This document shows, piece by piece, positions 1 to 5,058 of a DNA stretch of 5,058 nt. The stretch is from NCBI GenBank assembly GCA_007570915.1, contig RKSK01000107.1, forward strand, positions 1-5,058, written 5' to 3'. The notes beneath the pieces were generated by a model that saw nothing but the letters and a program-made list of their open reading frames with translations, made no database searches and had not been told where the DNA came from. Each line of letters begins with the position of its first letter. Positions within the stretch are counted from its first letter, which is position 1. The position numbers were made by a program, and so were the translations under genes. This stretch comes from Cenarchaeum sp. (GTDB lineage Archaea; Thermoproteota; Nitrososphaeria; Nitrososphaerales; Nitrosopumilaceae).

Positions 1-595
1 GGCCATTTCTCTCGTACTCTTTGGGCGCCACAAAGCAGTACTGGAACAGGTCCTCCAGGACCCTCAGCAGCCACCTGGCGTCGCCGGGGTCGGTCTTGAC
101 GATGAGCCCCGTGTGGGAGTCCTGCGTGGGGTGCGCCGCGTCGTTGCCAAGTATCCTTATCATGTCCAGCTCGCCCTTGAGGTGGTGTGGTATGAGGCCT
201 GAGTTGCGAAACTCCTCGACCTCGGCGCTAAGGCATTTCCCCTTGCGGCCAAGCAGGCTTTGCACTGTGGCCTGGAGGCACCTGCGCGCCAGCGCCGCGC
301 TGGCGTTTGGGCTGATCTCGACGACCTGCGCGGCCTCGACATAGTCGTCCAGTATCCCCCTGGGGACGCCCTCGGGGCGCCTGACGGACATGGTGGCGGG
401 CAGTACAGTCCTGTCCGTGAGTCTGCCGCCCTCTGCCCTTTCAATTAGCATGACCAGGCGGCCGCACTCGGGGGACGGGCAATAGCCGTACTTTGGGACA
501 TAGGTCACAGACTCGTCAGTTTTAGACGCGGGAAGGTCAAAGGTCGCGTTCTGCAGGCGAACGGTGGCGCCTCGAAGGCAGTGGGGGCATGTCAT
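1..595 (-). CDS. Zinc-ribbon DUF4145 domain protein, 3' end cut by window edge
   Basis: This open frame is visible for 198 codons and runs off the left edge without a stop. The N-terminus has a zinc-ribbon signature: C3-P-H-C6, then C39-P-S-P-E-C44. The part from about residue 80 to 185 matches DUF4145. It is helical, with residues R104-R105 in a basic helix and the family hallmark R147-I-L-G150-N151-D-A-A-H155-P. DUF4145 proteins have no firmly assigned activity; the domain is often found alone, fused to, or beside restriction and other defence proteins. The protein is predicted cytoplasmic, with no signal peptide or membrane segment. I chose the ATG at 595 because MTCPHC is a typical beginning for such zinc ribbons. 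An in-frame ATG at 658 would add 21 residues and overlap the stop of the doubtful ORF 1074-652. Neither start has a TATA box at the leaderless distance, so it may be expressed from a promoter further upstream. Family call is fairly sure; function is unknown. Confidence 0.85.
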   Translation of the reverse strand, partial: MTCPHCLRGATVRLQNATFDLPASKTDESVTYVPKYGYCPSPECGRLVMLIERAEGGRLTDRTVLPATMSVRRPEGVPRGILDDYVEAAQVVEISPNASAALARRCLQATVQSLLGRKGKCLSAEVEEFRNSGLIPHHLKGELDMIRILGNDAAHPTQDSHTGLIVKTDPGDARWLLRVLEDLFQYCFVAPKEYERNG

Positions 596-651
596 GTCTG
601 TGTCGTGTACCCCCTTCACGCCATCATCAGGCAGCCCGGACACTGGCCCCA

Positions 652-1074
652 CTACCATTTGGATCGCCCCGTGCGCACCGGCTCCAGCCGCGCCAGCGCG
701 CCACACGCCCGGGCGAGCAAGCGCAGGCTGGCCAGCCGCAGCGCAATCCTCGCGATTGCTGGCATGTGATCATAAACCTGGCAGTCCGGCCTTGCGGCCA
801 CAACCATGCCCCGCAGGACTTCTCGACATGGCCCGAGGCTTGCATGCGCGCGGCCAAGAAGGCGCGGGGCACACGCACCACGTGGGCTTGTGGACACGGC
901 GGGAGCCAGCGGAGGGAGCGCCCCGGGGCGCCTGCCCGCAAGGCAGGGCGGCGCTTCCCCGGCTCGCGTGTCACCGCATGCGGGCTGCCCCGCGAGGCGC
1001 ACGCGGCTTGCGGCCAGCATCTCGCGGATTGCCCGCATGGGTGCCACGCACAAAATTGCCCCCCGCCACCTCAT
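652..1074 (-). CDS. Doubtful 140-residue ORF, possibly leaderless
   Basis: An open frame of 140 codons begins at an ATG placed about 27 bases downstream of a CTTAAATT box, the spacing expected for a leaderless archaeal gene. It ends with a TAG at 652-654 that overlaps, by 7 bases, a possible ATG (658) of the DUF4145 gene. Against it, the product is very rich in Ala, Arg, Pro and Gly and has only a handful of Asp, Glu and Lys residues, unlike the acidic neighbouring proteins. Its first third is also occupied by a long inverted repeat (972-1043). I recognise no domain. The frame may be open only because the DNA is GC-rich, and the transcript, if there is one, may be a non-coding RNA or a leader for the DUF4145 gene. 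Confidence 0.22.
   Translation of the reverse strand: MRWRGAILCVAPMRAIREMLAASRVRLAGQPACGDTRAGEAPPCLAGRRPGALPPLAPAVSTSPRGACAPRLLGRAHASLGPCREVLRGMVVAARPDCQVYDHMPAIARIALRLASLRLLARACGALARLEPVRTGRSKW
768..777 (-). promoter_or_regulatory. Weak TATA-like candidate upstream of DUF4145 gene
   Basis: The minus strand reads GTTTATGATC here, the only other AT-rich patch in the 600 bases before the DUF4145 gene. It would give a leader of roughly 90 to 150 bases, depending on which DUF4145 start is used. The match to the TATA consensus is poor. Confidence 0.2.
918..931. repeat. 14-base perfect palindrome
   Basis: GCGCCCCGGGGCGC reads the same on both strands. It abuts a short hairpin (931-936 pairing with 942-947, loop of five bases). 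It could be a protein-binding dyad or part of a structured transcript, but short GC-only palindromes arise easily in DNA of this composition. Confidence 0.4.
972..1043. repeat. Long bipartite inverted repeat, possible structured RNA or operator
   Basis: Three paired segments lie in register. CACC (972-975) pairs with GGTG (1040-1043); CATGCGGGC (977-985) pairs with GCCCGCATG (1031-1039); CCGCGAG (990-996) pairs with CTCGCGG (1021-1027). The interruptions are one bulged G (976) and an asymmetric internal loop of 4 versus 3 bases, leaving a 24-base terminal loop. That gives 20 perfect pairs in 72 bases. It starts about 31 bases downstream of the ATG at 1074 on the minus strand, so it would lie near the 5' end of a transcript from the TATA-like box at 1098-1105. 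Confidence 0.65.
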
Positions 1075-1097
1075 CGCAGCCGACGCAACGGCATCGC

Positions 1098-1105
1098 AAT
1101 TTAAG
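1098..1105 (-). promoter_or_regulatory. TATA-like box for a minus-strand transcript
   Basis: CTTAAATT on the minus strand is an AT-rich island within very GC-rich DNA. Its centre is about 27 bases upstream of an ATG at 1074, matching archaeal TATA-to-start spacing for leaderless mRNA. The transcript would run through the inverted repeat and possibly into the DUF4145 gene. The sequence is nearly symmetrical, so it could also face the plus strand, but no credible plus-strand gene follows. Confidence 0.4.
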
Positions 1106-1126
1106 GCTTGGTAGCCGCCCCGCGGC

Positions 1127-1191
1127 AAAAAAGGGCAGGCTGGGGGGGGGCGTTGCTTGGGGCGCGTCCGCCCCGCGCCCGCAAAGCGCGG
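1127..1191 (-). terminator. Hairpins plus T6 tract after the methylase gene
   Basis: Reading on the minus strand just past the TAG at 1207, the transcript meets two alternative GC stems: 1191-1186 pairing with 1178-1173, and 1174-1169 pairing with 1164-1159. A run of nine C follows, then TTTTTT at 1132-1127. Archaeal RNA polymerase terminates mainly at T-rich tracts, and this is the only T6 run near the end of the gene. It suggests that the methylase transcript ends here and that the DUF4145 gene needs its own promoter or read-through. Confidence 0.55.
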
Positions 1192-1206
1192 CTGCGCAGG
1201 GCGGGG

Positions 1207-4122
1207 CTATGCGGGGCTTTTGTCACCTTTTGCCGGGCTTCTCATGTGAGGCTCTGAGCACAGCCTTGAGCGGAGGTCGTCCAGGCACTCGTCGATCCCC
1301 AGCGCGCCCATGACCGCAGAGTCGATCTTGTGCCGCACGGGATCCTCGTGCAGGCGGTTTATGGGCAGGAGGGCGTCACGCCTAAACCTGTCATAGATTC
1401 TGTCAAAGACGCCCTGCCCGCCGCCTGCCCCATACCGCGCAAAGTCCAGCACGGGAAGCTTTTTTGCCGCGGTGCGGCTTGTCCTGCCTCTGCCCTGCTG
1501 CTGCTTGCCCGCGGCGGTCCAGTAGGAGAGTATGCCCGGGGTTGACGTGAACCACACGACAAGCGACTTTTCGTGGCTCTTGTCATGGAGGATCACGCTT
1601 GGCCACGAGCTTCCGCCCACCGACTCGCGCTCGGTGTACGCCGCGCAGAGCCTCTGTGACGTGTAGCGCGGGTTTATGTTGATGTGGGCGTGCGTGGCGC
1701 TAGACCACACGCCGTCGCGGTGCCCGGGGTCGGCGCCTGCCTTGACTGACAGCTGCGCGTCGGCGGGGACCTCCATCGACGTCTGGGAGGCCGCGTCGTT
1801 TCCCCACAGCGCGGGGTACCTGGGGGCGTGCCCCGGACGTATTTTGTGCCTGGTGAACGGGCCCTGCATGTTGTCGCCGATGATGTCAAGCGCGTGCGGG
1901 CCGATGGACGCTATGTGGCCGACCGTGGTCATGTGCACGGCGTGCCCGCCGACAGGGGACAGCATCAGCCTCCCGTGGGCCAGCTGCCAGGCGCACTGGA
2001 GGATCGACAGGTCGTTCACGGCCCCATAGTACCAGTCTGGGCCCAGCGGGCAGGACATCGCGCTCCCGATCCTGCGCGAGCCTAGCAGGAGCGGCGTCCC
2101 CCCGTCAAGGCCGTCCTCCAGCGCCCTGGCGCCTGCGCACCCCAGTATGCTCCTCCCAAACTCGACTCCCTCGACCGGCGTCCTGGGCGCGCGGTCGAGC
2201 ACCACTATGCGCATCCGCGGGTCAGGCGCCTGCGCGCGGCCCTTCTTTGCGACGAGCATGACCTCGGACATACCAGTGTCGGCCGAGAACGACGACTCTG
2301 CGTCGTTGCTTGACCTTATCCCGACTAGCGTCACGCCGCCGTACCCAGCGCTGATGAGCGCCCTGACGCCCTTCCACGAGTCGCCCGTGGCGACCGTAGC
2401 GGGCAGTATGAACCCCATGGTCCCTCCCTCCTTGAGCTTGGCGTCGGCGATCGCCACATAGTTGGACGCGATTCCCGCGTGGCCGTGGGCGCAGGTGCCG
2501 CGGAACATCTCGCGGTTTGTCCTTGCCAGCTCCCTCTGAACCTCCACGGGTATCCCGAACGCCGAGAACGCGGGGTACGGGTCGGTCCTCCCCCCTCCAT
2601 GGTTGGTGTTGCGCACGAACGGCGGGTTCATCACTATCACGTCGCAGGAGGCGTCGGCGATCCTGGTGCCCGACGTCGCCTCCTCCCCCGCGCCGGTGAG
2701 CCGTATCCCGTCGCGCGTGATGGAGTGGTTGGGGTCGATCAGCGACAGCGACCCGAGATAGTACGACCCCAGGTGCTCGCCGAGGCGCAGGTGCGTTATG
2801 CGAGTCTCGCGAAACGTGGTGCGGGGAAAGATGCTAGCAAGCGACGAGACGGTCATGTGCGCGGCGATGGGCAGCACGTCATAGCCGACGATCACGCGCT
2901 TGAGGATGTCGGGGTGGCTCTTGCGCGTGTTGTTGCCTGCGGCGTCGTGGTGCGATATCATCCTGCGGTATGCAGATGCCAGCAGCATGCCCGTGCCGCA
3001 CGTAAAGTCGGCCACGCGAAACGAGCGCACGCTCCCGGGGTCGCCCCACACGGGGCTTGACCTGCCCGGCATGGCCAGCGTGGAGAGTAGCGCGGCGGAC
3101 TCGGGCGGCGTGTAGAACACTGCCAGCTTTTTGCGGTCGAATATCGTGCGCTGCAGGAGGTACCCGTAGAGGTCCCCCGCCCTGATCATGCTCTTGCCGG
3201 CGACCACGCCGTTGACTCCGAGCATTATTGACGTGATGTCGCCCACTGTGGACGAGCTCAGCGGGGACAGTATGTCCCTCGCGACGCTGAATATCGGGTC
3301 ATAGTTTATCCTCAGCACGCTGTCCCACGCGCCGAGCAGCCTGCTCTTCTCGATCCTGTGCAGCGCCTGCAGCTCGTGCGAGGGGACCAGGGACCTCTCG
3401 CTCCCCGATATGTTCTCATAGAACAGCATGGCGTTCTGGAGGACGAGGCCCGCCATCCGCCACGTCTGCGGAGAGGGGTCCTGCCTGAGCAGGCTGGCTA
3501 TCTTGGCTCTGGCAAACTCTGGCTGTTCGGCGATTATCCGCGAGATGCCCTCGACGCCCTCCGTCATGGCCTCCACGCAGACCTCGACCTCCGAGCTGGG
3601 GGTAGTCGAGAGCCGCACGAGGTCGGCCACGTCAAAGATCCCGCCCTCGAGGTAGCCCTCCTCGGGAAACCGGTGCGACTCTGAGAAGAACGCCGCGTAC
3701 TGGAAGCCCTGCGCGCCGCGCAGCGCCCCGGCTAGATCCCTGGTCGCGCAGTCGCCTATCTCGCGCGGCACCTTGAGCGCCACCACGGCCGCGAGGCTCG
3801 ACACCCCGCGCAGCCCGACGCCAAAGCGCGACAGCGCGTCCTGGTCCACCGTCCTTGCGGGCGCGTACTCTGTCTCGATTATGACGGTGCCCGCGCCTGC
3901 CTCCGAGAGCACAATGTCGGGCCTGTGGCCGGAGCGCGTCCGCTGCGTCCTTTCGGCCTCTACTGTCCAGTTGGGGTTCATGGAGTCGAGGAGCTCTGCG
4001 ATCTTTGAGTTGACTATCGCCTCTGACAGCCGCCCGGGGCTGGGGCGACCGGTCGCGCCGGGCGCAGGCATGCGCACCATGCCGCCGGCGGGCTTGCGGC
4101 GCCCGCGGTCCTTCAGGATCAA
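1207..4122 (-). CDS. Nuclease-N6-adenine DNA methyltransferase fusion (type IIG-like)
   Basis: A 971-residue protein predicted to methylate adenine N6 in DNA using S-adenosylmethionine, and probably to cut unmodified DNA. Residues 31-130 look like a PD-(D/E)XK-type nuclease: P68-D69, then a hydrophobic strand with E83-T-E85 and a conserved-looking A87-P-A-R-T-V stretch. Residues 130-310 are a helical connector. The methyltransferase core follows: motif X F336-Y-T-P-P-E341, SAM motif I D372-F-T-C-G-T-G378, and catalytic motif IV N499-P-P-F502. Residues about 640-970 resemble the target-recognition half of this family, with a Q874-Q-Q-G-R region, the strand V855-V-W-F, and a C-terminal helical tail with H925-E-D-P-V. 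I kept the TTG start because GGGAGG (4135-4130) lies 7 bases upstream; ATGs at 4080 and 4071 are alternatives, and the first 30 residues are low-complexity. There is no separate specificity or restriction subunit in the window. A solitary methyltransferase with a dead nuclease domain is the main alternative. Confidence 0.92.
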   Translation of the reverse strand: MILKDRGRRKPAGGMVRMPAPGATGRPSPGRLSEAIVNSKIAELLDSMNPNWTVEAERTQRTRSGHRPDIVLSEAGAGTVIIETEYAPARTVDQDALSRFGVGLRGVSSLAAVVALKVPREIGDCATRDLAGALRGAQGFQYAAFFSESHRFPEEGYLEGGIFDVADLVRLSTTPSSEVEVCVEAMTEGVEGISRIIAEQPEFARAKIASLLRQDPSPQTWRMAGLVLQNAMLFYENISGSERSLVPSHELQALHRIEKSRLLGAWDSVLRINYDPIFSVARDILSPLSSSTVGDITSIMLGVNGVVAGKSMIRAGDLYGYLLQRTIFDRKKLAVFYTPPESAALLSTLAMPGRSSPVWGDPGSVRSFRVADFTCGTGMLLASAYRRMISHHDAAGNNTRKSHPDILKRVIVGYDVLPIAAHMTVSSLASIFPRTTFRETRITHLRLGEHLGSYYLGSLSLIDPNHSITRDGIRLTGAGEEATSGTRIADASCDVIVMNPPFVRNTNHGGGRTDPYPAFSAFGIPVEVQRELARTNREMFRGTCAHGHAGIASNYVAIADAKLKEGGTMGFILPATVATGDSWKGVRALISAGYGGVTLVGIRSSNDAESSFSADTGMSEVMLVAKKGRAQAPDPRMRIVVLDRAPRTPVEGVEFGRSILGCAGARALEDGLDGGTPLLLGSRRIGSAMSCPLGPDWYYGAVNDLSILQCAWQLAHGRLMLSPVGGHAVHMTTVGHIASIGPHALDIIGDNMQGPFTRHKIRPGHAPRYPALWGNDAASQTSMEVPADAQLSVKAGADPGHRDGVWSSATHAHININPRYTSQRLCAAYTERESVGGSSWPSVILHDKSHEKSLVVWFTSTPGILSYWTAAGKQQQGRGRTSRTAAKKLPVLDFARYGAGGGQGVFDRIYDRFRRDALLPINRLHEDPVRHKIDSAVMGALGIDECLDDLRSRLCSEPHMRSPAKGDKSPA

Positions 4123-4129
4123 CCCCGGG

Positions 4130-4135
4130 CCTCCC
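4130..4135 (-). promoter_or_regulatory. Ribosome binding site before the TTG start
   Basis: GGGAGG on the minus strand, with a 7-base spacer to the TTG at 4122. It contains GGAGG, the core complementary to the 3' end of archaeal 16S rRNA. Neither in-frame ATG (4080 or 4071) has a comparable site. A Shine-Dalgarno site is in keeping with a leadered message from the distant TATA box at 4367-4374. Confidence 0.5.
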
Positions 4136-4249
4136 AGGAAGGGCAGGGCGCCCCGGGCGCGCGAGAAAAGCGCGAGCCTTCTGCCGTCCCGGGCGCGATC
4201 GGCCCCTGCCGCGCGCGCCGGAACGCGCCTAAAGGCGCCCTGTCACGTA

Positions 4250-4349
4250 GCCGAGCGGGCGCCGAGCGGGCGCCGAGCGGGCGCCGAGCGGGCGCCGAGC
4301 GGGCGCCGAGCGGGCGCCGAGCGGGCGCCGAGCGGGCGCCGAGCGGGCG
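4250..4349. repeat. Nine perfect 11-bp tandem repeats
   Basis: The unit CCGAGCGGGCG (plus strand) is repeated exactly nine times over 4251-4349, with one more matching base at 4250. All copies are identical, which suggests recent expansion or ongoing homogenisation. The unit length is close to one DNA helical turn, so any bound protein would see each copy on the same face. The array starts about 18 bases downstream of a TATA box and would form most of the first 95 bases of the methylase leader. Confidence 0.97.
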
Positions 4350-4366
4350 GGGGTTTACTATGGCCG

Positions 4367-4374
4367 ATATTTAT
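4367..4374 (-). promoter_or_regulatory. TATA box, probably of the methylase gene
   Basis: ATAAATAT on the minus strand stands out in GC-rich surroundings and closely matches the archaeal TATA consensus. A start of transcription about 26 bases downstream would fall near 4344, inside the last repeat unit. No ATG, GTG or TTG with a credible frame lies at the leaderless position, so the message would carry a leader of about 220 bases to the TTG at 4122. The octamer is nearly symmetrical, but no plausible plus-strand gene follows it. Confidence 0.6.
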
Positions 4375-4426
4375 GAGCTGCGACATGTGAGCGGCCGGCG
4401 TCGCCGTGGCTCCCGGCCGCCGTGTG

Positions 4427-4915
4427 CTATCCGCCGCCCTGCACCTCCACGAACGGCTGCGCGTCAAGCACGGTGAACGTTCCAAGGAGCCCGCCTGGCC
4501 GCGTGGTCGAGTGTCTGGCCACCATGCGGGGCAGGACTGCGCGAAAGCAGATCTCTACCTCTTTCCCGTCCTGACCCGCGACCCAAAACCTCCACAGGTA
4601 CACGGGGAGCTCCAGGGACACCTCGTCAGTGCTGCGGCACTCGTCAAAGAGCGGGCCTGCCGCGCTTTCCGCATAGGTGAAGTCCAGGTAAATGTCCGGC
4701 AGGCCCTCGCGCCCGGGGCCGGGGTACTCTATGCGGGCGGCGACGCTCTCCATCGGCTCGCGCTTCCCGGCAGATCTTGCCGCTGACAGCGCGTCCCAGT
4801 CGGACGTCGGGGAGAGCACCGCAGGGCCGGGAATCCTGGCGGGATCGGTGTAGAACTCTATGGCCCTTGCCACGTCAAACCTGCGGTAGTCCTCCGGGGT
4901 GGTCGTCGCCTCCAT
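4427..4915 (-). CDS. Hypothetical acidic protein, 162 residues, leaderless
   Basis: I do not recognise the family. The protein has an N-terminal helical segment (residues 7-25), a proline-rich linker (28-40), a second helical stretch (40-60), and a C-terminal half with strand-like blocks around D74-I-Y-L-D-F, V99-S-L-E-L, V105-Y-L-W-R-F-W, V120-E-I-C-F-R and F147-T-V-L. It has only two cysteines, so no zinc site, and no signal peptide or membrane segment. It is rich in Asp and Glu, which supports real coding. An ATG at 4939 would give 170 residues, but it overlaps the TATA box; the ATG at 4915 is about 26 bases downstream of TTTAATAT (4938-4945), the usual leaderless arrangement, so I place the start there. 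It is separated from the methylase by a gap containing that gene's own promoter, which argues against a shared operon. Confidence 0.75.
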   Translation of the reverse strand: MEATTTPEDYRRFDVARAIEFYTDPARIPGPAVLSPTSDWDALSAARSAGKREPMESVAARIEYPGPGREGLPDIYLDFTYAESAAGPLFDECRSTDEVSLELPVYLWRFWVAGQDGKEVEICFRAVLPRMVARHSTTRPGGLLGTFTVLDAQPFVEVQGGG

Positions 4916-4937
4916 GGCGGGACGGGACACAAGTGCC

Positions 4938-4945
4938 ATATTAAA
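4938..4945 (-). promoter_or_regulatory. TATA box of the 162-residue gene
   Basis: TTTAATAT on the minus strand is centred about 26.5 bases upstream of the ATG at 4915. This spacing decides the start of that gene in favour of 4915 over 4939. The TAA stop of the preceding reading frame (4941-4943) lies within the box. Confidence 0.65.
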
Positions 4946-5058
4946 GCGTTGCTGGCGCCTCAGTCAACCCAAATGCCTCCCCGGGTACGTCACGGTACGG
5001 GCCAAACTGATCTATAGGGGCGCCCCGGCGCGCCCGCCCGTGAGGAGGCAGAACCGCC
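4941..5058 (-). CDS. C-terminal tail of an unidentified protein, 5' part outside window
   Basis: One minus-strand frame is open from the right edge for 38 codons and ends in TAA at 4941-4943. Its last 26 residues have a mixed composition with Asp, Gln, Glu, Tyr and Phe, unlike the Arg/Ala/Pro strings of non-coding frames here, and it uses an ATA isoleucine codon. The other two minus frames are closed by TAG or TGA within this stretch. It is too short to assign a family, and could simply be an intergenic stretch that happens to be open. Confidence 0.4.
   Translation of the reverse strand, partial: AVLPPHGRARRGAPIDQFGPYRDVPGEAFGLTEAPATL

Larger units (their letters stand above)
596..1206. other. 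About 600-base gap without a confident gene
   Basis: Between the methylase stop and the DUF4145 start there is no reading frame with convincing protein composition on either strand. The plus-strand frames here translate to Ala/Arg/Pro/His-rich low-complexity strings. What the gap does hold is a hairpin-rich terminator zone (1127-1191), a G9 run (1142-1150), a TATA-like box (1098-1105), a long bipartite inverted repeat (972-1043), a GGCAGG/CCTGCC hairpin (931-947), a 14-base perfect palindrome (918-931), and smaller dyads near 726-763. I searched by eye for tRNA T-arm, SRP RNA and RNase P RNA signatures and saw none. Confidence 0.6.

Noticed and set aside
726..763. GGCTGGCCAGCC palindrome and GCAATC/GATTGC hairpin as a possible repeat family, with weak resemblance of this DNA to 1006-1040
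   Set aside because: The resemblance is scattered and not in register over more than a few bases; I could not separate it from chance in GC-rich sequence.
564..1313. Long plus-strand frame of 249 codons
   Set aside because: Pro/Ala/Arg/Gly-rich translation without domains, antisense to the ends of two better-supported genes; typical of GC-rich DNA.
3773..4390. Plus-strand open frame with three 11-residue protein repeats
   Set aside because: It is antisense to the methylase N-terminus, and its protein repeats arise from reading the 11-bp DNA array three units at a time. Composition is Arg/Ala/Ser-rich without domain signals.
4243..4485. Minus-strand frame through the repeat array, in the same frame as the methylase and ended by TGA at 4243-4245, suggesting phase variation by frameshift
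   Set aside because: An on/off switch would need a start upstream of the repeats that can read into the methylase. The TGA in the methylase's own frame lies downstream of the array, so no copy number removes it. Effects on leader length remain possible.
4406..4786. Plus-strand frame of 126 codons opposite the 162-residue gene
   Set aside because: It is a shadow of the minus-strand gene, and its GTG start is about 36 bases from the only TATA-like site, not the expected 26.
5017..5026. Ten-base palindrome GGGGCGCCCC
   Set aside because: Too short and GC-only to mean much in this composition, and it lies within the probable C-terminal coding tail.
5040..5058. Possible divergent plus-strand gene with a GTG start about 25 bases after CTATAG
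   Set aside because: Only six codons are visible, the TATA match is poor, and the opposite strand has an open frame with more natural composition.

Overview
The window is GC-rich DNA, and every gene I can support lies on the minus strand, so the reading order is from right to left. The best guess for the host is an archaeon, most likely a GC-rich Thaumarchaeon (Nitrososphaerota) resembling the sponge symbiont Cenarchaeum symbiosum. Three things point that way: AT-rich TATA-like octamers about 26 bases upstream of ATG codons with no leader (clear at 4915, weaker at 1074), a T-tract terminator after the large gene, and frequent ATA (Ile) and AGG (Arg) codons despite the high GC. The assignment is an inference; the window has no rRNA, tRNA or other diagnostic marker.

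Layout in transcription order. (1) 5058-4941: a probable C-terminal tail of an unidentified protein that enters from the right edge. Its TAA stop lies inside the TATA box of the next gene. (2) 4915-4427: a small acidic hypothetical protein of 162 residues, probably leaderless. (3) 4426-4123: a gene-free stretch holding a strong TATA box, a perfect 9 x 11 bp tandem repeat directly downstream of it, and a GGAGG ribosome binding site before a TTG start. (4) 4122-1207: the main gene, a 971-residue fusion of a PD-(D/E)XK-like nuclease domain and an N6-adenine DNA methyltransferase with its own target-recognition region. This is a single-chain, type IIG-like restriction-modification protein. (5) 1206-596: about 600 bases without a confident gene. 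It holds a hairpin-rich T-tract terminator, a TATA-like box, a long two-part inverted repeat, and a doubtful 140-codon ORF. (6) 595-1, running off the left edge: a protein with an N-terminal zinc ribbon and a DUF4145 domain, a domain often found in or near restriction and other defence proteins.

Functionally, the window looks like a small DNA-modification or defence locus. The restriction-methylation protein seems to have its own promoter and an unusually repetitive leader, and the DUF4145 protein lies downstream on the same strand. Whether the DUF4145 protein and the 162-residue protein work with the methylase cannot be decided from sequence alone. The items most worth a second look are the tandem repeat in the methylase leader and the structured 972-1043 element in the long gap.
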